64,000 bases of DNA from assembly GCF_009767585.1 (NCBI RefSeq), contig NZ_WSNW01000001.1:1146090-1210089 (forward strand), written 5' to 3'. Made by a program: the position numbers and the translations under genes. The notes below the pieces were generated by a model that saw only the letters and a list, made by a program, of their open reading frames with translations, made no database searches and was not told where the DNA came from. Source of the DNA: Coprobacillus cateniformis. GTDB lineage: Bacteria > Bacillota_I > Bacilli_A > Erysipelotrichales > Coprobacillaceae. Shown one piece after another: positions 9,221 to 18,511 of the stretch; position 1 is the stretch's first letter, and each line of letters begins with the position of its first letter.

Positions 9221-9979
9221 TTATTGTCTTGTTCCAGCGACACAACCACTATCTACTGGTATAATAGTACCATTAATAAAATCTGAATCTTCCTCAAATA
9301 AGAAAACAACCACTCTAGCAATATCATACGGTTGTCCAAATCTTTCACTTGGATTAGCTTTTGCCCACATTGCATATTCATCTGGCTTTGTTTCCTTATA
9401 TGGCAAGATCAATTCTGTTTCAATTGTTCCTGGTGCAATAGCATTAACAGTAATATTTTGTGTAGCATAATCTAATGCCACCCCTTTTGTAAGACCACTA
9501 ATAGCGTGTTTACAAGCTGAGTATAATGCCATTCCTTGACTAGAGACTAAACCTGCTCCAGAAGTTGTATTCACGATTCTACCATAACCATTTTCTTTCA
9601 TCATTCTTAACTCATGTATCATACACATCATATGTGCCTTAACTAAAATACCTAATTCCATATCAATTTCTTTTTCTGTAACCTCACCAAATGGTTTAGA
9701 TAAAATTCCAAATCCTGCATTATTAAAAGCACAATCTAAACGTCCAAATTTTTCTTGGATAAAATCAAAACCTTCTTTTATTTCATTAGATTTAAATAAA
9801 TCACAATGTTTGTAAACTACATTTCCTTTAAATTCCTTACATAATTCAATAACAGCATCTGCTTTTTCATCTTGAATATCAAATATAACAACATCATATC
9901 CTTTTTTAGATAATTCTAATACCGTTCCCTTTCCAATTCCACTTAATCCACCTGTTACTAATGCAACCCTTTTTTCCAT
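9221..9979 (-). CDS. SDR-family NAD(P)-dependent oxidoreductase
   Basis: A classical 252-aa short-chain dehydrogenase. The nucleotide-binding TGGLSGIG is at 9-16, NNAG at 86-89, and the catalytic Ser140, Tyr153 and Lys157 (YSACK) are all present, with the PGTIET loop after the active site. The substrate cannot be read from sequence; 3-oxoacyl-ACP reductase-like and hydroxysteroid dehydrogenase-like enzymes share this pattern. The start is fixed by an AAGGAGG site. It is transcribed divergently from a MerR regulator through a promoter with a 19-bp spacer, so its expression is probably switched on by that regulator. Confidence 0.9.
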   Translation of the reverse strand: MEKRVALVTGGLSGIGKGTVLELSKKGYDVVIFDIQDEKADAVIELCKEFKGNVVYKHCDLFKSNEIKEGFDFIQEKFGRLDCAFNNAGFGILSKPFGEVTEKEIDMELGILVKAHMMCMIHELRMMKENGYGRIVNTTSGAGLVSSQGMALYSACKHAISGLTKGVALDYATQNITVNAIAPGTIETELILPYKETKPDEYAMWAKANPSERFGQPYDIARVVVFLFEEDSDFINGTIIPVDSGCVAGTRQ

Positions 9980-10005
9980 TTATTCATTCCTCCTTATTTT
10001 TCTTC

Positions 10006-10036
10006 ATTATAAAGTTGGTGGTAACCACGAAGTCAA
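10006..10036 (-). promoter_or_regulatory. MerR-type promoter with 19-bp spacer and dyad operator
   Basis: On the minus strand TTGACT (10036-10031) and TATAAT (10011-10006) are both near-consensus but separated by 19 bp instead of 17. The spacer contains a dyad with arms GTGGT and ACCAC around one central base (10018-10028). Over-long spacers with a central dyad are the hallmark of promoters untwisted by MerR-family activators, and a MerR gene lies immediately divergent. Confidence 0.8.
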
Positions 10037-10098
10037 GATATTTATAAAATTAATGTTATTAATAAAAAAGAATGTTATAATTTGAAATGGTGATAAAT

Positions 10099-10899
10099 AT
10101 GGAATATAGTGCAAAAGAAGTTATGAATTTTTTAAATATTAACAGAGAAACATTAAGACATTATGAAAACATGGGATTAATTCATCCTCGTATTGATGAT
10201 AAAACACATTATCGTTATTATACTGATTTTGATATTGAAACAATTGCTGAATGTAGAAAATATCGTTCAGCAGATTTTTCTATCAAAGAAATAGATAAAA
10301 TAAAACATATTGATTCTCTTTCGCAATATGTTTCTATTCTTGAACAAAAGCAGGAATACTATAAAAAACAATCATTATATTTTTATAAACTTATTCATAA
10401 AAATAATGAAACGTTAGATAAATTACATTCTATCATCAATCATTCGCATTTAATATCTATTGAAGAATTAGAGGAATGCTACTTATTTCCAGCATCTTAT
10501 GACTTTAAGCACTTTTTTGAAGATAAAGACAAATATTTAAATTTTACATCTACAGTACATGAAGATTTTGCATTTACTGATTTTTCACTTCTTATTAAAA
10601 AAGATGATTTTATCAATCAGAAGACTAATTATATTGGTGGTACTTCTTTTAGTAAAGATTGGATAGAATTTCTAAATATTTCTGTTAAGCATATGATTCA
10701 TGTCAAAAAACAAAAAGCGCTCAGTACCATTATTATCATTAATGAAGATTTTAACATTAATTATTCTCTTTTTAACCCAGCATTACAATATATCCAAGAT
10801 CATCATCTTGTGATTTCTGGTGATATATTTGCGACTCAAATAGCTAAAATTCATAAGAATAAAAATAGATATTTAAAAGTCTGGGTTCCTATTCAATAA
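10099..10899 (+). CDS. MerR-family transcriptional regulator
   Basis: The N-terminal winged helix (MEYSAKEVMNFLNINRETLRHYENMGLIHP) and dimerisation helix are typical of the MerR family. A 150-residue C-terminal part of unknown specificity follows, long enough to be a ligand-binding (BmrR/GyrI-like) domain. I prefer the ATG at 10099 because the domain begins there; an in-frame ATG at 10087 is possible. The gene is divergent from the SDR gene, whose promoter has the extended spacer that these proteins act on. It probably senses the SDR substrate or a toxic analogue. Confidence 0.85.
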   Translation: MEYSAKEVMNFLNINRETLRHYENMGLIHPRIDDKTHYRYYTDFDIETIAECRKYRSADFSIKEIDKIKHIDSLSQYVSILEQKQEYYKKQSLYFYKLIHKNNETLDKLHSIINHSHLISIEELEECYLFPASYDFKHFFEDKDKYLNFTSTVHEDFAFTDFSLLIKKDDFINQKTNYIGGTSFSKDWIEFLNISVKHMIHVKKQKALSTIIIINEDFNINYSLFNPALQYIQDHHLVISGDIFATQIAKIHKNKNRYLKVWVPIQ

Positions 10900-11046
10900 C
10901 TTCAGTACTGTATATTTTGTATAGTATAGTGTATATTTTTACAATTTGAGTGATTCCCATAATACCTTTATATTTTTTGATAATTCATGTAAATTAATAC
11001 TAAGGAATTATTGGCCAATATATTCCTAATAAAAAGGAGAATAACA

Positions 11047-12276
11047 ATGAATCAATTATCAAAAAAAATTAATGAAGGAGTTTCTGTATATAAAAATTCA
11101 CATTCACCTAGTGGATATACTGCAACTTTTATATATAAACCTACACAAGATATTATAAAAGTCAGTCTTACTGGTCCATTTTTTTATATTGATCCAAATA
11201 TGGATTTATATGATAAAGACAATATTTTTACACCTCATGAATATAGGAATGGAATGTATGCCTCAAGTCTTGCCCCTGGAACATTCCAAAGAAACTACAT
11301 AGAAGACATGATATATGATCCAGAATTATCTATTTATAGACTCGATATACCTATTACAAGTGGAGCATTTCCTTACAGTTATATTATCACTTATCAGGAT
11401 TATACTCAGGAGACAATTGATGATCCAGCTAATCCATCACCTTCAAAAATGAATAACCAAAGTTATTATAAAAATGCTTCATTAAAGCAAAGTATCGTCT
11501 ATGGATATTATGATAAAATGAAACAGTCTCAATCACCATATTTAGATTACGTATTACCATCAAAAAAGAAAAATGGTTCATTATTTTTTGTTAAATATGA
11601 AGGAAATCTTTCTAAAAACCAAGATTTAGGAATATATTTACCTTCAAATTACAATGAAAACACTCAACCTTATAAAGTTATTTATGCTAGTCATGGATAT
11701 ACAGGAAACGAAACTGATTGGTTTTCTATGGGTAATATTCATCATATTATTGACAATTTCAATGAACAAGTTATTGTTGTTACAATGGAAAATAGTAGCT
11801 ATGAATTAGATTTTATGAAAATGTATGAAAGAATTGGAATGGTTGAAGATAATATTATCAATTATATTATACCTTATATAGAAAAAAACTATAATGTTTC
11901 TAAAAAAGCAAGTGATCGTGCCTTTTGTGGTATATCTATGGGAGCAATGATTACAACATATATGTATTTTGATTATCCTGAATATTTTGGATACTTTGGC
12001 GCATTTTCAGGATTTGATAGTCGAGCAATTAGTCAAAAATGCAAAAAATACATTCCTGTATTTTATACAACTATTGGCACATGTGATACAGGTTCAACAG
12101 CTATTTTAGCTAATCCAAATGGAGTTAAAATTAAATATGAGAATTTTCTAGAATGGAATCAACAAAATCAAGTCGAAAACGTTATAGATGGTGGACATAT
12201 TCCAGGAGCACATGATTGGTCAGTTTGGCAAATTTCGTTTATGAAATTTATAAGTGAAATTTGCTGGAAAAAATAG
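11047..12276 (+). CDS. Putative esterase, feruloyl-esterase/esterase D-like, with N-terminal beta-sandwich
   Basis: The 409-aa protein has an N-terminal Ig/E-set-like domain (about 20-150; VSLTGPFFYIDPN, then YRLDIPITSGAFPYSYIITY) followed by an alpha/beta-hydrolase domain. The catalytic serine is in FCGISMGAM, the oxyanion region in ASHGYTGNETDW, and the catalytic histidine probably in GAHDWSVW. The E-set plus CE1-like layout is known from esterases that release hydroxycinnamates or acetyl groups from plant polysaccharides. There is no signal peptide, so it acts inside the cell. The ATG at 11047 has an AAAAGGAG site. The nearby beta-glucoside operon suggests a plant-glycan role. Confidence 0.8.
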   Translation: MNQLSKKINEGVSVYKNSHSPSGYTATFIYKPTQDIIKVSLTGPFFYIDPNMDLYDKDNIFTPHEYRNGMYASSLAPGTFQRNYIEDMIYDPELSIYRLDIPITSGAFPYSYIITYQDYTQETIDDPANPSPSKMNNQSYYKNASLKQSIVYGYYDKMKQSQSPYLDYVLPSKKKNGSLFFVKYEGNLSKNQDLGIYLPSNYNENTQPYKVIYASHGYTGNETDWFSMGNIHHIIDNFNEQVIVVTMENSSYELDFMKMYERIGMVEDNIINYIIPYIEKNYNVSKKASDRAFCGISMGAMITTYMYFDYPEYFGYFGAFSGFDSRAISQKCKKYIPVFYTTIGTCDTGSTAILANPNGVKIKYENFLEWNQQNQVENVIDGGHIPGAHDWSVWQISFMKFISEICWKK

Positions 12277-12283
12277 AAACTAT

Positions 12284-12299
12284 AGTGTATAAAGTGTAT
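12284..12299 (+). repeat. AGTGTATAAAGTGTAT motif, shared with the PTS operon leader
   Basis: These 16 bases recur exactly on the minus strand at 18463-18478, upstream of the PTS operon. Here they lie between the esterase stop and its terminator. The motif is a tandem of AGTGTATAA and AGTGTAT and looks like a regulator half-site pair. Confidence 0.4.
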
Positions 12300-12310
12300 T
12301 GAATAACACA

Positions 12311-12363
12311 AAAGGAACTGTAAAAGACCCTAATTTAGTTATTAGATTTCTCAGTTCCTTTTT
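12311..12363. terminator. Bidirectional terminator between esterase and MATE genes
   Basis: AAAGGAACTG (12311-12320) pairs with CAGTTCCTTT (12352-12361) and is followed by T residues on the plus strand. It separates two convergent genes and can serve both. Confidence 0.7.
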
Positions 12364-12419
12364 CTGTTTACATTTTGGCTTGTTTACTTTATTAAATAAA
12401 TGTTTAATTCTAAAAATTT

Positions 12420-13787
12420 TTATAGCCTTTTCGTCTGTTCTGTTAAAATTTTTTTCAACTTTATAATTGCTATTATGGCTAGAATCACTTCTGTTGTTGG
12501 AGTTGCAATGCTAAGACCATAAAATGGATAAAGATAATCCCATAAATAAAGAAATGGTATTTCCAAAACTATTTTTCTTAATATGGCAAAAATGAGAGCA
12601 TAACCTCCTAACCCACACGCTTGAAAAACACATACAGTAACATAATCTATACATAAAAACGGAAGTTGTACACACGAAAATCTGATTAATACACTTCCCA
12701 TTTGTATTACATGAGGAATATCCACAAAAATGCTCATAAGATATGAAGCAAACATCATAAATATAATACACAAAACAATTAGTATTGAAATTGAAAATTT
12801 AAGCGATACATATAATACATTCCTCATTCTTTGAACATTTCTATTAGCATAATTATAACTTATAAGCGGCATAATTCCTTGAGAGAACCCCAAAACAACT
12901 TGTAGTGGAATCATAACAATTTTATGTGATATACCCATTGCAGAAACAGCATCAACACCATAAAAAACAGTAAAATGATTAAGTACTGTCATGCTTATAA
13001 CACTTAATAAATTTTGGATAGCTGCTGGTATTCCTACAACAAAGATTTCTTTAATTATTTTCCAATCCCAATGAAATGATAATAGTGAAATATCAATAAA
13101 TGTCTGCTTTCTTTTAAGCATTATAAAAACAATAAAATACAAGCAAGCTATACAATTAGATATAAATGTTGCCATTCCAGCACCAGCTACTCCCATATTC
13201 AAATATTGTGGTAATACAAAGAACGGATCTAATATAATATTTAAAAAGCACCCACTCATCGTTCCAATACTTGCTTGTAGTGAGGCACCTTCAGAACGAA
13301 CTAAATAAGCCATTACAACGTTTAATATTGCTGGTGTAGCACCTAATTTTACTGTCCAAAACATATACTCTTGTGTAGCAGCCATAGTTTGCAAATCTAC
13401 ACCTAAAATCACTAAAAATTCATGTTCAAAAAATATAAATAACAGAGAAAAAATGACCCCACACCCAACACAACAATAAAAACAAATATTTGAAACTTTT
13501 TTGACTATATCAAATTTTTTTATCCCTAGCATACGACTCATCAAACTTGAACTACCAACACCAAATAAATTATTAACAATATTAAAAGAAAGTAAAATAG
13601 GAGCAGATAAAGTCACAGCAGCAGTTTGCAACGAATCATTCAATGTTGCAACAAAGAATGTATCAGAAAGATTATATAATATCGTAACAAGTGAACTCAA
13701 AACCATCGGTAAGGACATTATCATAATTGCCTTCATAATTGGCATTGTTTCAAACAAGTCTTGCCTTTTACTCATATCTACATTCAT
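12420..13787 (-). CDS. MATE-family multidrug efflux protein, copy 1
   Basis: A 455-aa membrane protein with 12 predicted hydrophobic segments. It has MATE/DinF-type signatures: MVLSSLVTILYNLSDTFFVA near the N-terminus and GVGSSSLMSRMLG in the second helix pair. These proteins export cationic drugs or metabolites using Na+ or H+. It starts 2 bp after the HAD gene stop and is probably co-transcribed with that gene. A homologous exporter lies at 21904-23256; the two align along their length but have different neighbours. Confidence 0.88.
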   Translation of the reverse strand: MNVDMSKRQDLFETMPIMKAIMIMSLPMVLSSLVTILYNLSDTFFVATLNDSLQTAAVTLSAPILLSFNIVNNLFGVGSSSLMSRMLGIKKFDIVKKVSNICFYCCVGCGVIFSLLFIFFEHEFLVILGVDLQTMAATQEYMFWTVKLGATPAILNVVMAYLVRSEGASLQASIGTMSGCFLNIILDPFFVLPQYLNMGVAGAGMATFISNCIACLYFIVFIMLKRKQTFIDISLLSFHWDWKIIKEIFVVGIPAAIQNLLSVISMTVLNHFTVFYGVDAVSAMGISHKIVMIPLQVVLGFSQGIMPLISYNYANRNVQRMRNVLYVSLKFSISILIVLCIIFMMFASYLMSIFVDIPHVIQMGSVLIRFSCVQLPFLCIDYVTVCVFQACGLGGYALIFAILRKIVLEIPFLYLWDYLYPFYGLSIATPTTEVILAIIAIIKLKKILTEQTKRL

Positions 13788-13789
13788 GA

Positions 13790-14647
13790 TTAATCCCCAT
13801 TTATTAGTTGATAATGATTCATTGCTTTTGTAAATCCTTCATGATAAATATCATCTGTGATAAATTCACAAACTTCTTTTATTTCTCTAGGTGCCTGTCC
13901 CATAGCAATGGTATGCTTGGCATATTGAAGCATTTCAAGATCATTATAGTCATCTCCAATTGCATATGTATCTATGATATCTGCATGAAAATACTCCAAC
14001 ACTTTCTCCATTCCTGATTTTTTAGATACTCCTTTTTTACTGATTTCACCATGAATAGATAGAGGATTCCCCATTATAGGAACAACCTGATATTTATTAT
14101 GAAAATAATCAAATATATTTTGATAATCTAGTGGAGAAGGGTTTTCATAATACATTATTGGGTCTTCATACCAATGAATCTTTTGGACTTTTAATGACTT
14201 TAAATCTTTAATAAATCGATAGTTTTGTTGAAATGATTCTTTAAGATTTTCTATATCTATTTCTCCTCTATTTAAAAACATCATTCTTTTTAAATGTAAA
14301 TCTTCGGTTCCTTTTTGAATATAATTAAAATCTGCACATTCCAAAGTATACCTTAGTCCAAACAGGTCAAAATAACAAACAATTTCCTGCAATTCATTAT
14401 AAGATAAATAGTTTTGAAAAATAACTTGATCATTTATGATAATATGATTTCCACTAGAACAAATCAAATATTTCAAATCCAATATATCTACAATCTGTTG
14501 AATAGACTTTCTAGCCCTTCCAGTAGCTAGGACTGGAATATGTCCATTCATTTTTAGTTGATTAACGGATGCTACTGTCTGAGATGAAATAAATGTTTTA
14601 TTAATAATTGTTCCATCAGCATCAAAAAAGATAATTTTTCGACTCAT
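13790..14647 (-). CDS. HAD-superfamily hydrolase, Cof-type
   Basis: The 285-aa protein has all Cof/IIB HAD motifs: the nucleophile motif FFDADGTI at the N-terminus, a Thr/Ser motif, Lys in motif III and the terminal AIGDDYNDLEML. It dephosphorylates sugar phosphates or similar small molecules. The ATG at 14647 is supported by an AAAGGAG site 9 bp upstream; the upstream ATG at 14683 lies in the terminator hairpin. Its position just after the PTS/GH1 operon suggests a sugar-phosphate substrate. Confidence 0.87.
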   Translation of the reverse strand: MSRKIIFFDADGTIINKTFISSQTVASVNQLKMNGHIPVLATGRARKSIQQIVDILDLKYLICSSGNHIIINDQVIFQNYLSYNELQEIVCYFDLFGLRYTLECADFNYIQKGTEDLHLKRMMFLNRGEIDIENLKESFQQNYRFIKDLKSLKVQKIHWYEDPIMYYENPSPLDYQNIFDYFHNKYQVVPIMGNPLSIHGEISKKGVSKKSGMEKVLEYFHADIIDTYAIGDDYNDLEMLQYAKHTIAMGQAPREIKEVCEFITDDIYHEGFTKAMNHYQLINGD

Positions 14648-14671
14648 GAATATAACACTCCTTTCATAAAT

Positions 14672-14701
14672 AATAAAGTACATGCAAGCATGTACTTTAT
14701 T
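14672..14701 (-). terminator. Terminator of the PTS/GH1 operon
   Basis: A perfect 14-bp stem (AATAAAGTACATGC and its inverse) with a 2-nt loop lies 45 bp after the GH1 stop and ahead of the HAD ribosome site. It is followed by a T-rich stretch on the minus strand. Confidence 0.8.
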
Positions 14702-14746
14702 TGCTCAATATATAATGATGATTAATTAAGGGAGAAAAAATATATA

Positions 14747-16195
14747 TTAATCTAAATCTTCACCATTTGTTGCAATAACTTTTTTATACCATTCAAATGA
14801 ATCTTTTTTGTAACGTTGATATGATCCTTGACCTAAATCATCTGCATCAACATAAATATAGCCATACCTTTTTTTCATTTGACCTGTTGAAGCTGATACC
14901 AAATCAATACATCCCCAAGATGTATAACCCATTAAATCTACACCATCTAATGTTATAGCATCCTTCATAGCCTTGATATGTTCTCTAAGATAATGAATAT
15001 GATACTCATCATGCACACGACCATTTTCTAAAGTATCAATACCACCTACCCCATTTTCAGCAATAAATAGAGGTTTTTGATAACGTTCATAAAATTGATT
15101 AAGTGTTGTTCTTAACCCCAATGCATCAATTTGCCACTTCCATGCTGTATCCTTTTCTTTCAAATATGGATTTCTCAATGTAGGAAAAACATTCCCTTCA
15201 GCCTTTTCAGCAATCACATTTTGATCTGCACAAACAAGCTGTGAAGAATAGTAAGAAAAAGATATAAAATCAACTGTATGATTTTTTAACACTTCCTTAT
15301 CTTCTTTAAAAAATGGAATATCAAACCCAATTCTTTCAAATTCTTTAAGCTTATATTCAGGATACTCTCCTCTTACAAGAACATCAGAAAAGAAGAATTT
15401 TCCTCGTCCACTTGCATGAGCAAGCCAAACATCCTCTGGAGCACAACGATATGGATAAGTCACTCCAGCTGCCAACATACATCCTACCATATTGTTTTTA
15501 TCAATTTCATGAGCTATCTTTACAGCCCATGCACTGGCAACAAGTTCATGATGAACTGCCGTATAAATTTGTTGCAGTCTTTCCTCTTCACTTCTAATAA
15601 CAACACCAGCTGCATAATATGGCAGAGATGTAATACAATTAATTTCATTAAAAGTTAACCAATACTTCACCATTCCCTTGTATCTAGTTAAAATGGTTTT
15701 GACATATTTTTTAAAACACTCTATGGTTTCTCGACTTTCCCATCCATTATATCTTTTAACCAATTCTAAAGGGATATCATAATGTGTCATTGTAACTAGG
15801 GGCTCAATTCCATAAAGATGTAACTCATTAAAAACATCTTCATAAAATTGTAAACCTTTTTCATTTGGTTTTTCATCAATACCAAGAGGGAAGATTCTTG
15901 CCCAATCAATAGACATTCTAAATACTTTAAATCCCATTTCTGCAAATAACGCAATATCTTCTTTATAATGATGATAAAAATCTATACCTTTCATACTAGG
16001 ATAATACGTATTAGGCTTTTGTTGTAAAGAATCTAATGTTCCACTCATAACATTCCATCTTTCACTTCCTTGAGGAACAAGGTCAATATGCCCTAAACCT
16101 CTACCATCCTCTAAATGTGCACCTTCACATTGATTAGCTGCAGTTGCTCCACCCCATAGAAAGTGATCAGGAAATCCCAACTGTTTCCTCTTCAT
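14747..16195 (-). CDS. 6-phospho-beta-glucosidase, GH1
   Basis: The 482-aa enzyme begins with the GH1 pattern FLWGGATAANQCEGA. It carries the acid/base Glu184 in TFNEIN and the nucleophile Glu in FIAENGVGG near residue 380. It hydrolyses beta-glucoside 6-phosphates delivered by the PTS encoded upstream. The phosphate-binding loop near the C-terminus is consistent with the phospho-specific branch. Its start overlaps the EIIC stop by one base, so translation is coupled. Confidence 0.93.
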   Translation of the reverse strand: MKRKQLGFPDHFLWGGATAANQCEGAHLEDGRGLGHIDLVPQGSERWNVMSGTLDSLQQKPNTYYPSMKGIDFYHHYKEDIALFAEMGFKVFRMSIDWARIFPLGIDEKPNEKGLQFYEDVFNELHLYGIEPLVTMTHYDIPLELVKRYNGWESRETIECFKKYVKTILTRYKGMVKYWLTFNEINCITSLPYYAAGVVIRSEEERLQQIYTAVHHELVASAWAVKIAHEIDKNNMVGCMLAAGVTYPYRCAPEDVWLAHASGRGKFFFSDVLVRGEYPEYKLKEFERIGFDIPFFKEDKEVLKNHTVDFISFSYYSSQLVCADQNVIAEKAEGNVFPTLRNPYLKEKDTAWKWQIDALGLRTTLNQFYERYQKPLFIAENGVGGIDTLENGRVHDEYHIHYLREHIKAMKDAITLDGVDLMGYTSWGCIDLVSASTGQMKKRYGYIYVDADDLGQGSYQRYKKDSFEWYKKVIATNGEDLD

Positions 16196-17556
16196 TAAGC
16201 AATACTCTCCTCAATGTTATTACTATCTATTTCTTCTTCTTTCATTTTTTCTTTTGTACCTAATTGACTATCATAAATTTTAAAGAATGGATACCAAACA
16301 ACCGCAAGAATAGCAATAAGGACAATTTCAAATATAATAATTCGAAAATCCAAACATTTGATAAAACTGTTAATAAAAATCGGGAATGTTCCAGCAACTT
16401 GCAAATAAATTGGTGTAATTAATCCTGTCATACAACAAATAGTATATAAAGCATTACTAAGCAATGTTCCTACAATAAATGGAATCATCAAAATAGGATT
16501 AAAGGCAATTGGTGCGCCATATAATACTGGTTCACTTATCCTGCAAAAACTTGGAATAATTGTTGCTTTTCCAAAAGCCTTTAATTGTTTTGAATGTGCT
16601 AATAAAAGACATAAGAGAACAAAACTAAATGTATTACCTGCTCCCCCTAATAAATTTCCAGCATCACCAAACATTGCAGGTTGGAAAATAATATCTTTAC
16701 CAGCTGCGACTAATTCCATATTTCGTGTTGCAACTTGCATACCAATAGCTGTTGTAAAAGGCATCAAAATCATTGTTCCATGAAGCCCACAGCACCAGAA
16801 TAATGAACTAATGATACATAAAGCAATAGCACCTGGCCAAGTATTACATAATCCACCTAATGGTTTACCTAATACAAATTCAATTAGTGCTGGTAGTGTC
16901 ATTGTTGGATCATATGCTTGAATCAATAAATTTCCACCAAAGAAAATAATAGTATTAAGGACACCTGGAATAATTAAACTAAAAGTTTCTGAAATAAATG
17001 GTGGTACAGATTCAGGAAGACGAATTGTCAAATGATGGCTTAAACAGAATCTTGTTACTTCCACTGTTACTATTGCCACAACAATTGCTGTAAACAATCC
17101 TTGTGATCCTAAATATGTTGTTTTCATCATAGATGCAACTGACCCATCTGCCAATGCATAATATCCAGCAGGTGCAGCAGTTAACATAAAGATGATTGCT
17201 GATGTTAATGCTGAGCTCATTGCTGACATTTTGTAACTTGATGCTAAGTTATAAGCAATTGCAAAAGCAGCAATAACACCTAACATTCCCATTGTCATAT
17301 TAAATGGAATCAATATAACCATTTTATATTTTGCTGCAAAATTAACCCATCCTGAAAAGATGGATAATATCCCACCATTCGCTACCATATCCGCTGTAAC
17401 TGGTGGATTGGCAATAATCATGAATACAGCACCAATAAATATAAAACTAATCATTGCCATGAAACCTCTTTGCATAGCTAATAAATGACGCTGTCTACCA
17501 AAGAAATTTGCAAGAGGTGTTAGTTTTTCATTTAAAAATTTCATAAATTTTTCCAT
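16195..17556 (-). CDS. PTS EIIC, lactose/cellobiose family
   Basis: A 453-aa multi-pass membrane protein of the cellobiose/diacetylchitobiose EIIC family. It has the N-terminal amphipathic segment (FLNEKLTPLANFFGRQRHLLAMQRGFM), a glycine-rich GDAGNLLGGAGNTFSF loop and the conserved RISEPVLYGAPIAFNPILMIPF. It translocates a beta-glucoside across the membrane while EIIB phosphorylates it. It lies in the order EIIA, EIIB, EIIC, GH1 with short spacing. Confidence 0.93.
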   Translation of the reverse strand: MEKFMKFLNEKLTPLANFFGRQRHLLAMQRGFMAMISFIFIGAVFMIIANPPVTADMVANGGILSIFSGWVNFAAKYKMVILIPFNMTMGMLGVIAAFAIAYNLASSYKMSAMSSALTSAIIFMLTAAPAGYYALADGSVASMMKTTYLGSQGLFTAIVVAIVTVEVTRFCLSHHLTIRLPESVPPFISETFSLIIPGVLNTIIFFGGNLLIQAYDPTMTLPALIEFVLGKPLGGLCNTWPGAIALCIISSLFWCCGLHGTMILMPFTTAIGMQVATRNMELVAAGKDIIFQPAMFGDAGNLLGGAGNTFSFVLLCLLLAHSKQLKAFGKATIIPSFCRISEPVLYGAPIAFNPILMIPFIVGTLLSNALYTICCMTGLITPIYLQVAGTFPIFINSFIKCLDFRIIIFEIVLIAILAVVWYPFFKIYDSQLGTKEKMKEEEIDSNNIEESIA

Positions 17557-17568
17557 TTTTATCCCCTC

Positions 17569-17868
17569 CTATTTATCTAATAATTTATGAACCTGCTTCA
17601 TTATGTTTTCAACATTTCCTAAACCATAATCAGCTGGATTAATTTTATCAACAGGTTTTCCTACCGCAATACCCTTAATTTCTTCCAATTGATAAGCAAT
17701 TTGTGGCCCTACCAAAATACAATCATAATCTTTATATACATTTTCAATATCGCTTGAAGGTTTTGCAATAACCTCTAACTCTATTCCTTTTTCTTTTCCC
17801 CATTTTCTCATTTTTTGCATCAATATGCTTGTAGAAAGTCCATTGGCACAACATAATAATATTTTCAT
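17569..17868 (-). CDS. PTS EIIB, lactose/cellobiose family
   Basis: This 99-aa protein has the phosphorylated cysteine in the N-terminal P-loop (ILLCCANGLSTS) and the usual ILVGPQIAYQLEEIK segment. It takes phosphate from EIIA and passes it to sugar in EIIC. Length and order in the operon are standard. Confidence 0.93.
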   Translation of the reverse strand: MKILLCCANGLSTSILMQKMRKWGKEKGIELEVIAKPSSDIENVYKDYDCILVGPQIAYQLEEIKGIAVGKPVDKINPADYGLGNVENIMKQVHKLLDK

Positions 17869-17874
17869 ATTTTT

Positions 17875-18189
17875 TTACTCCTTTTCAAATGTCTTTTTGT
17901 AAATCTTGATAAGTTCCTGAATAAAATCAATAGCTAACATGCTCGTCATAAGATGATCCTGAGAATGAATAAGTAAAACATTAATAGGTGTTTTTTCTCC
18001 GTTTGCTTCACTCGTAAGAAGATCAGTTTGACTTTGATGAGATTGATTAATTTCAGTTCGTGCTTCTTTAATAAGATTTTCTGCCTTTTCAAAATTGTTT
18101 TTTTCAGCTTCTCTTAATGCTGAATATGCTAATGATTTTGCTTCACCAGCATGTGCAATAATTGTAAAAGCAATTTGTTCTACATCCAT
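17875..18189 (-). CDS. PTS EIIA, lactose/cellobiose family
   Basis: This 104-aa all-helical protein carries the conserved LIHSQDHLMTSM segment with the phosphorylated histidine and the N-terminal IIAHAGEAKSLAYSALREA helix. It is the first gene of the operon; its leader contains three copies of a TTTATACACT motif. It receives phosphate from HPr. Confidence 0.93.
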   Translation of the reverse strand: MDVEQIAFTIIAHAGEAKSLAYSALREAEKNNFEKAENLIKEARTEINQSHQSQTDLLTSEANGEKTPINVLLIHSQDHLMTSMLAIDFIQELIKIYKKTFEKE

Positions 18190-18330
18190 TGTTTCACCTC
18201 ATTTTTTTATAAAATCATTAAACAAATTCTAATAATTGATCGATCTTTGTATTTTCCTTGTTCAACGATATCAATATACAATGAATCTTGTATTCTTTCA
18301 AATCACTTCAAATGAATCGATTTTTAACTT

Positions 18331-18478
18331 TTTATACACTATTTTCTTTATTTATACACTTTTGATTTTGCTCTTTATTTATGATACATATTGCTAAAAT
18401 AAGTTTACTTTTTCTCATTAAAAATACCCTCACTCTTTTTATAACTGCCTATTTAAAAAACATACACTTTATACACTT
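18331..18478 (-). promoter_or_regulatory. PTS operon leader with repeated TTTATACACT operator-like motif
   Basis: The 314-bp gap between regulator and PTS operon holds exact copies of TTTATACACT at 18331-18340, 18351-18360 and 18468-18477. The first two are exactly 20 bp apart. The third is part of a tandem (ATACACTTTATACACTT). On the minus strand they read AGTGTATAAA. These are good candidates for upstream activator sites of the PRD regulator. I did not find a TGGCAC-N5-TTGC sigma-54 promoter. Confidence 0.55.
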
Positions 18479-18487
18479 AAAAATAAA

Positions 18488-18511
18488 AATCCAACTTTAA
18501 AAGTTAGATTT
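18488..18511 (-). terminator. Terminator of the PRD regulator gene
   Basis: AATCTAACTTT pairs with AAAGTTGGATT across the stop codon and is followed by TTTTATTTTT on the minus strand, so the hairpin overlaps the end of the coding region. Confidence 0.7.

Noticed and set aside
18190..18503. Sigma-54 (-24/-12) promoter for the PTS operon
   Set aside because: No TGGCAC-N5-TTGC-like sequence was found on the minus strand, and the regulator lacks a visible GAFTGA loop.
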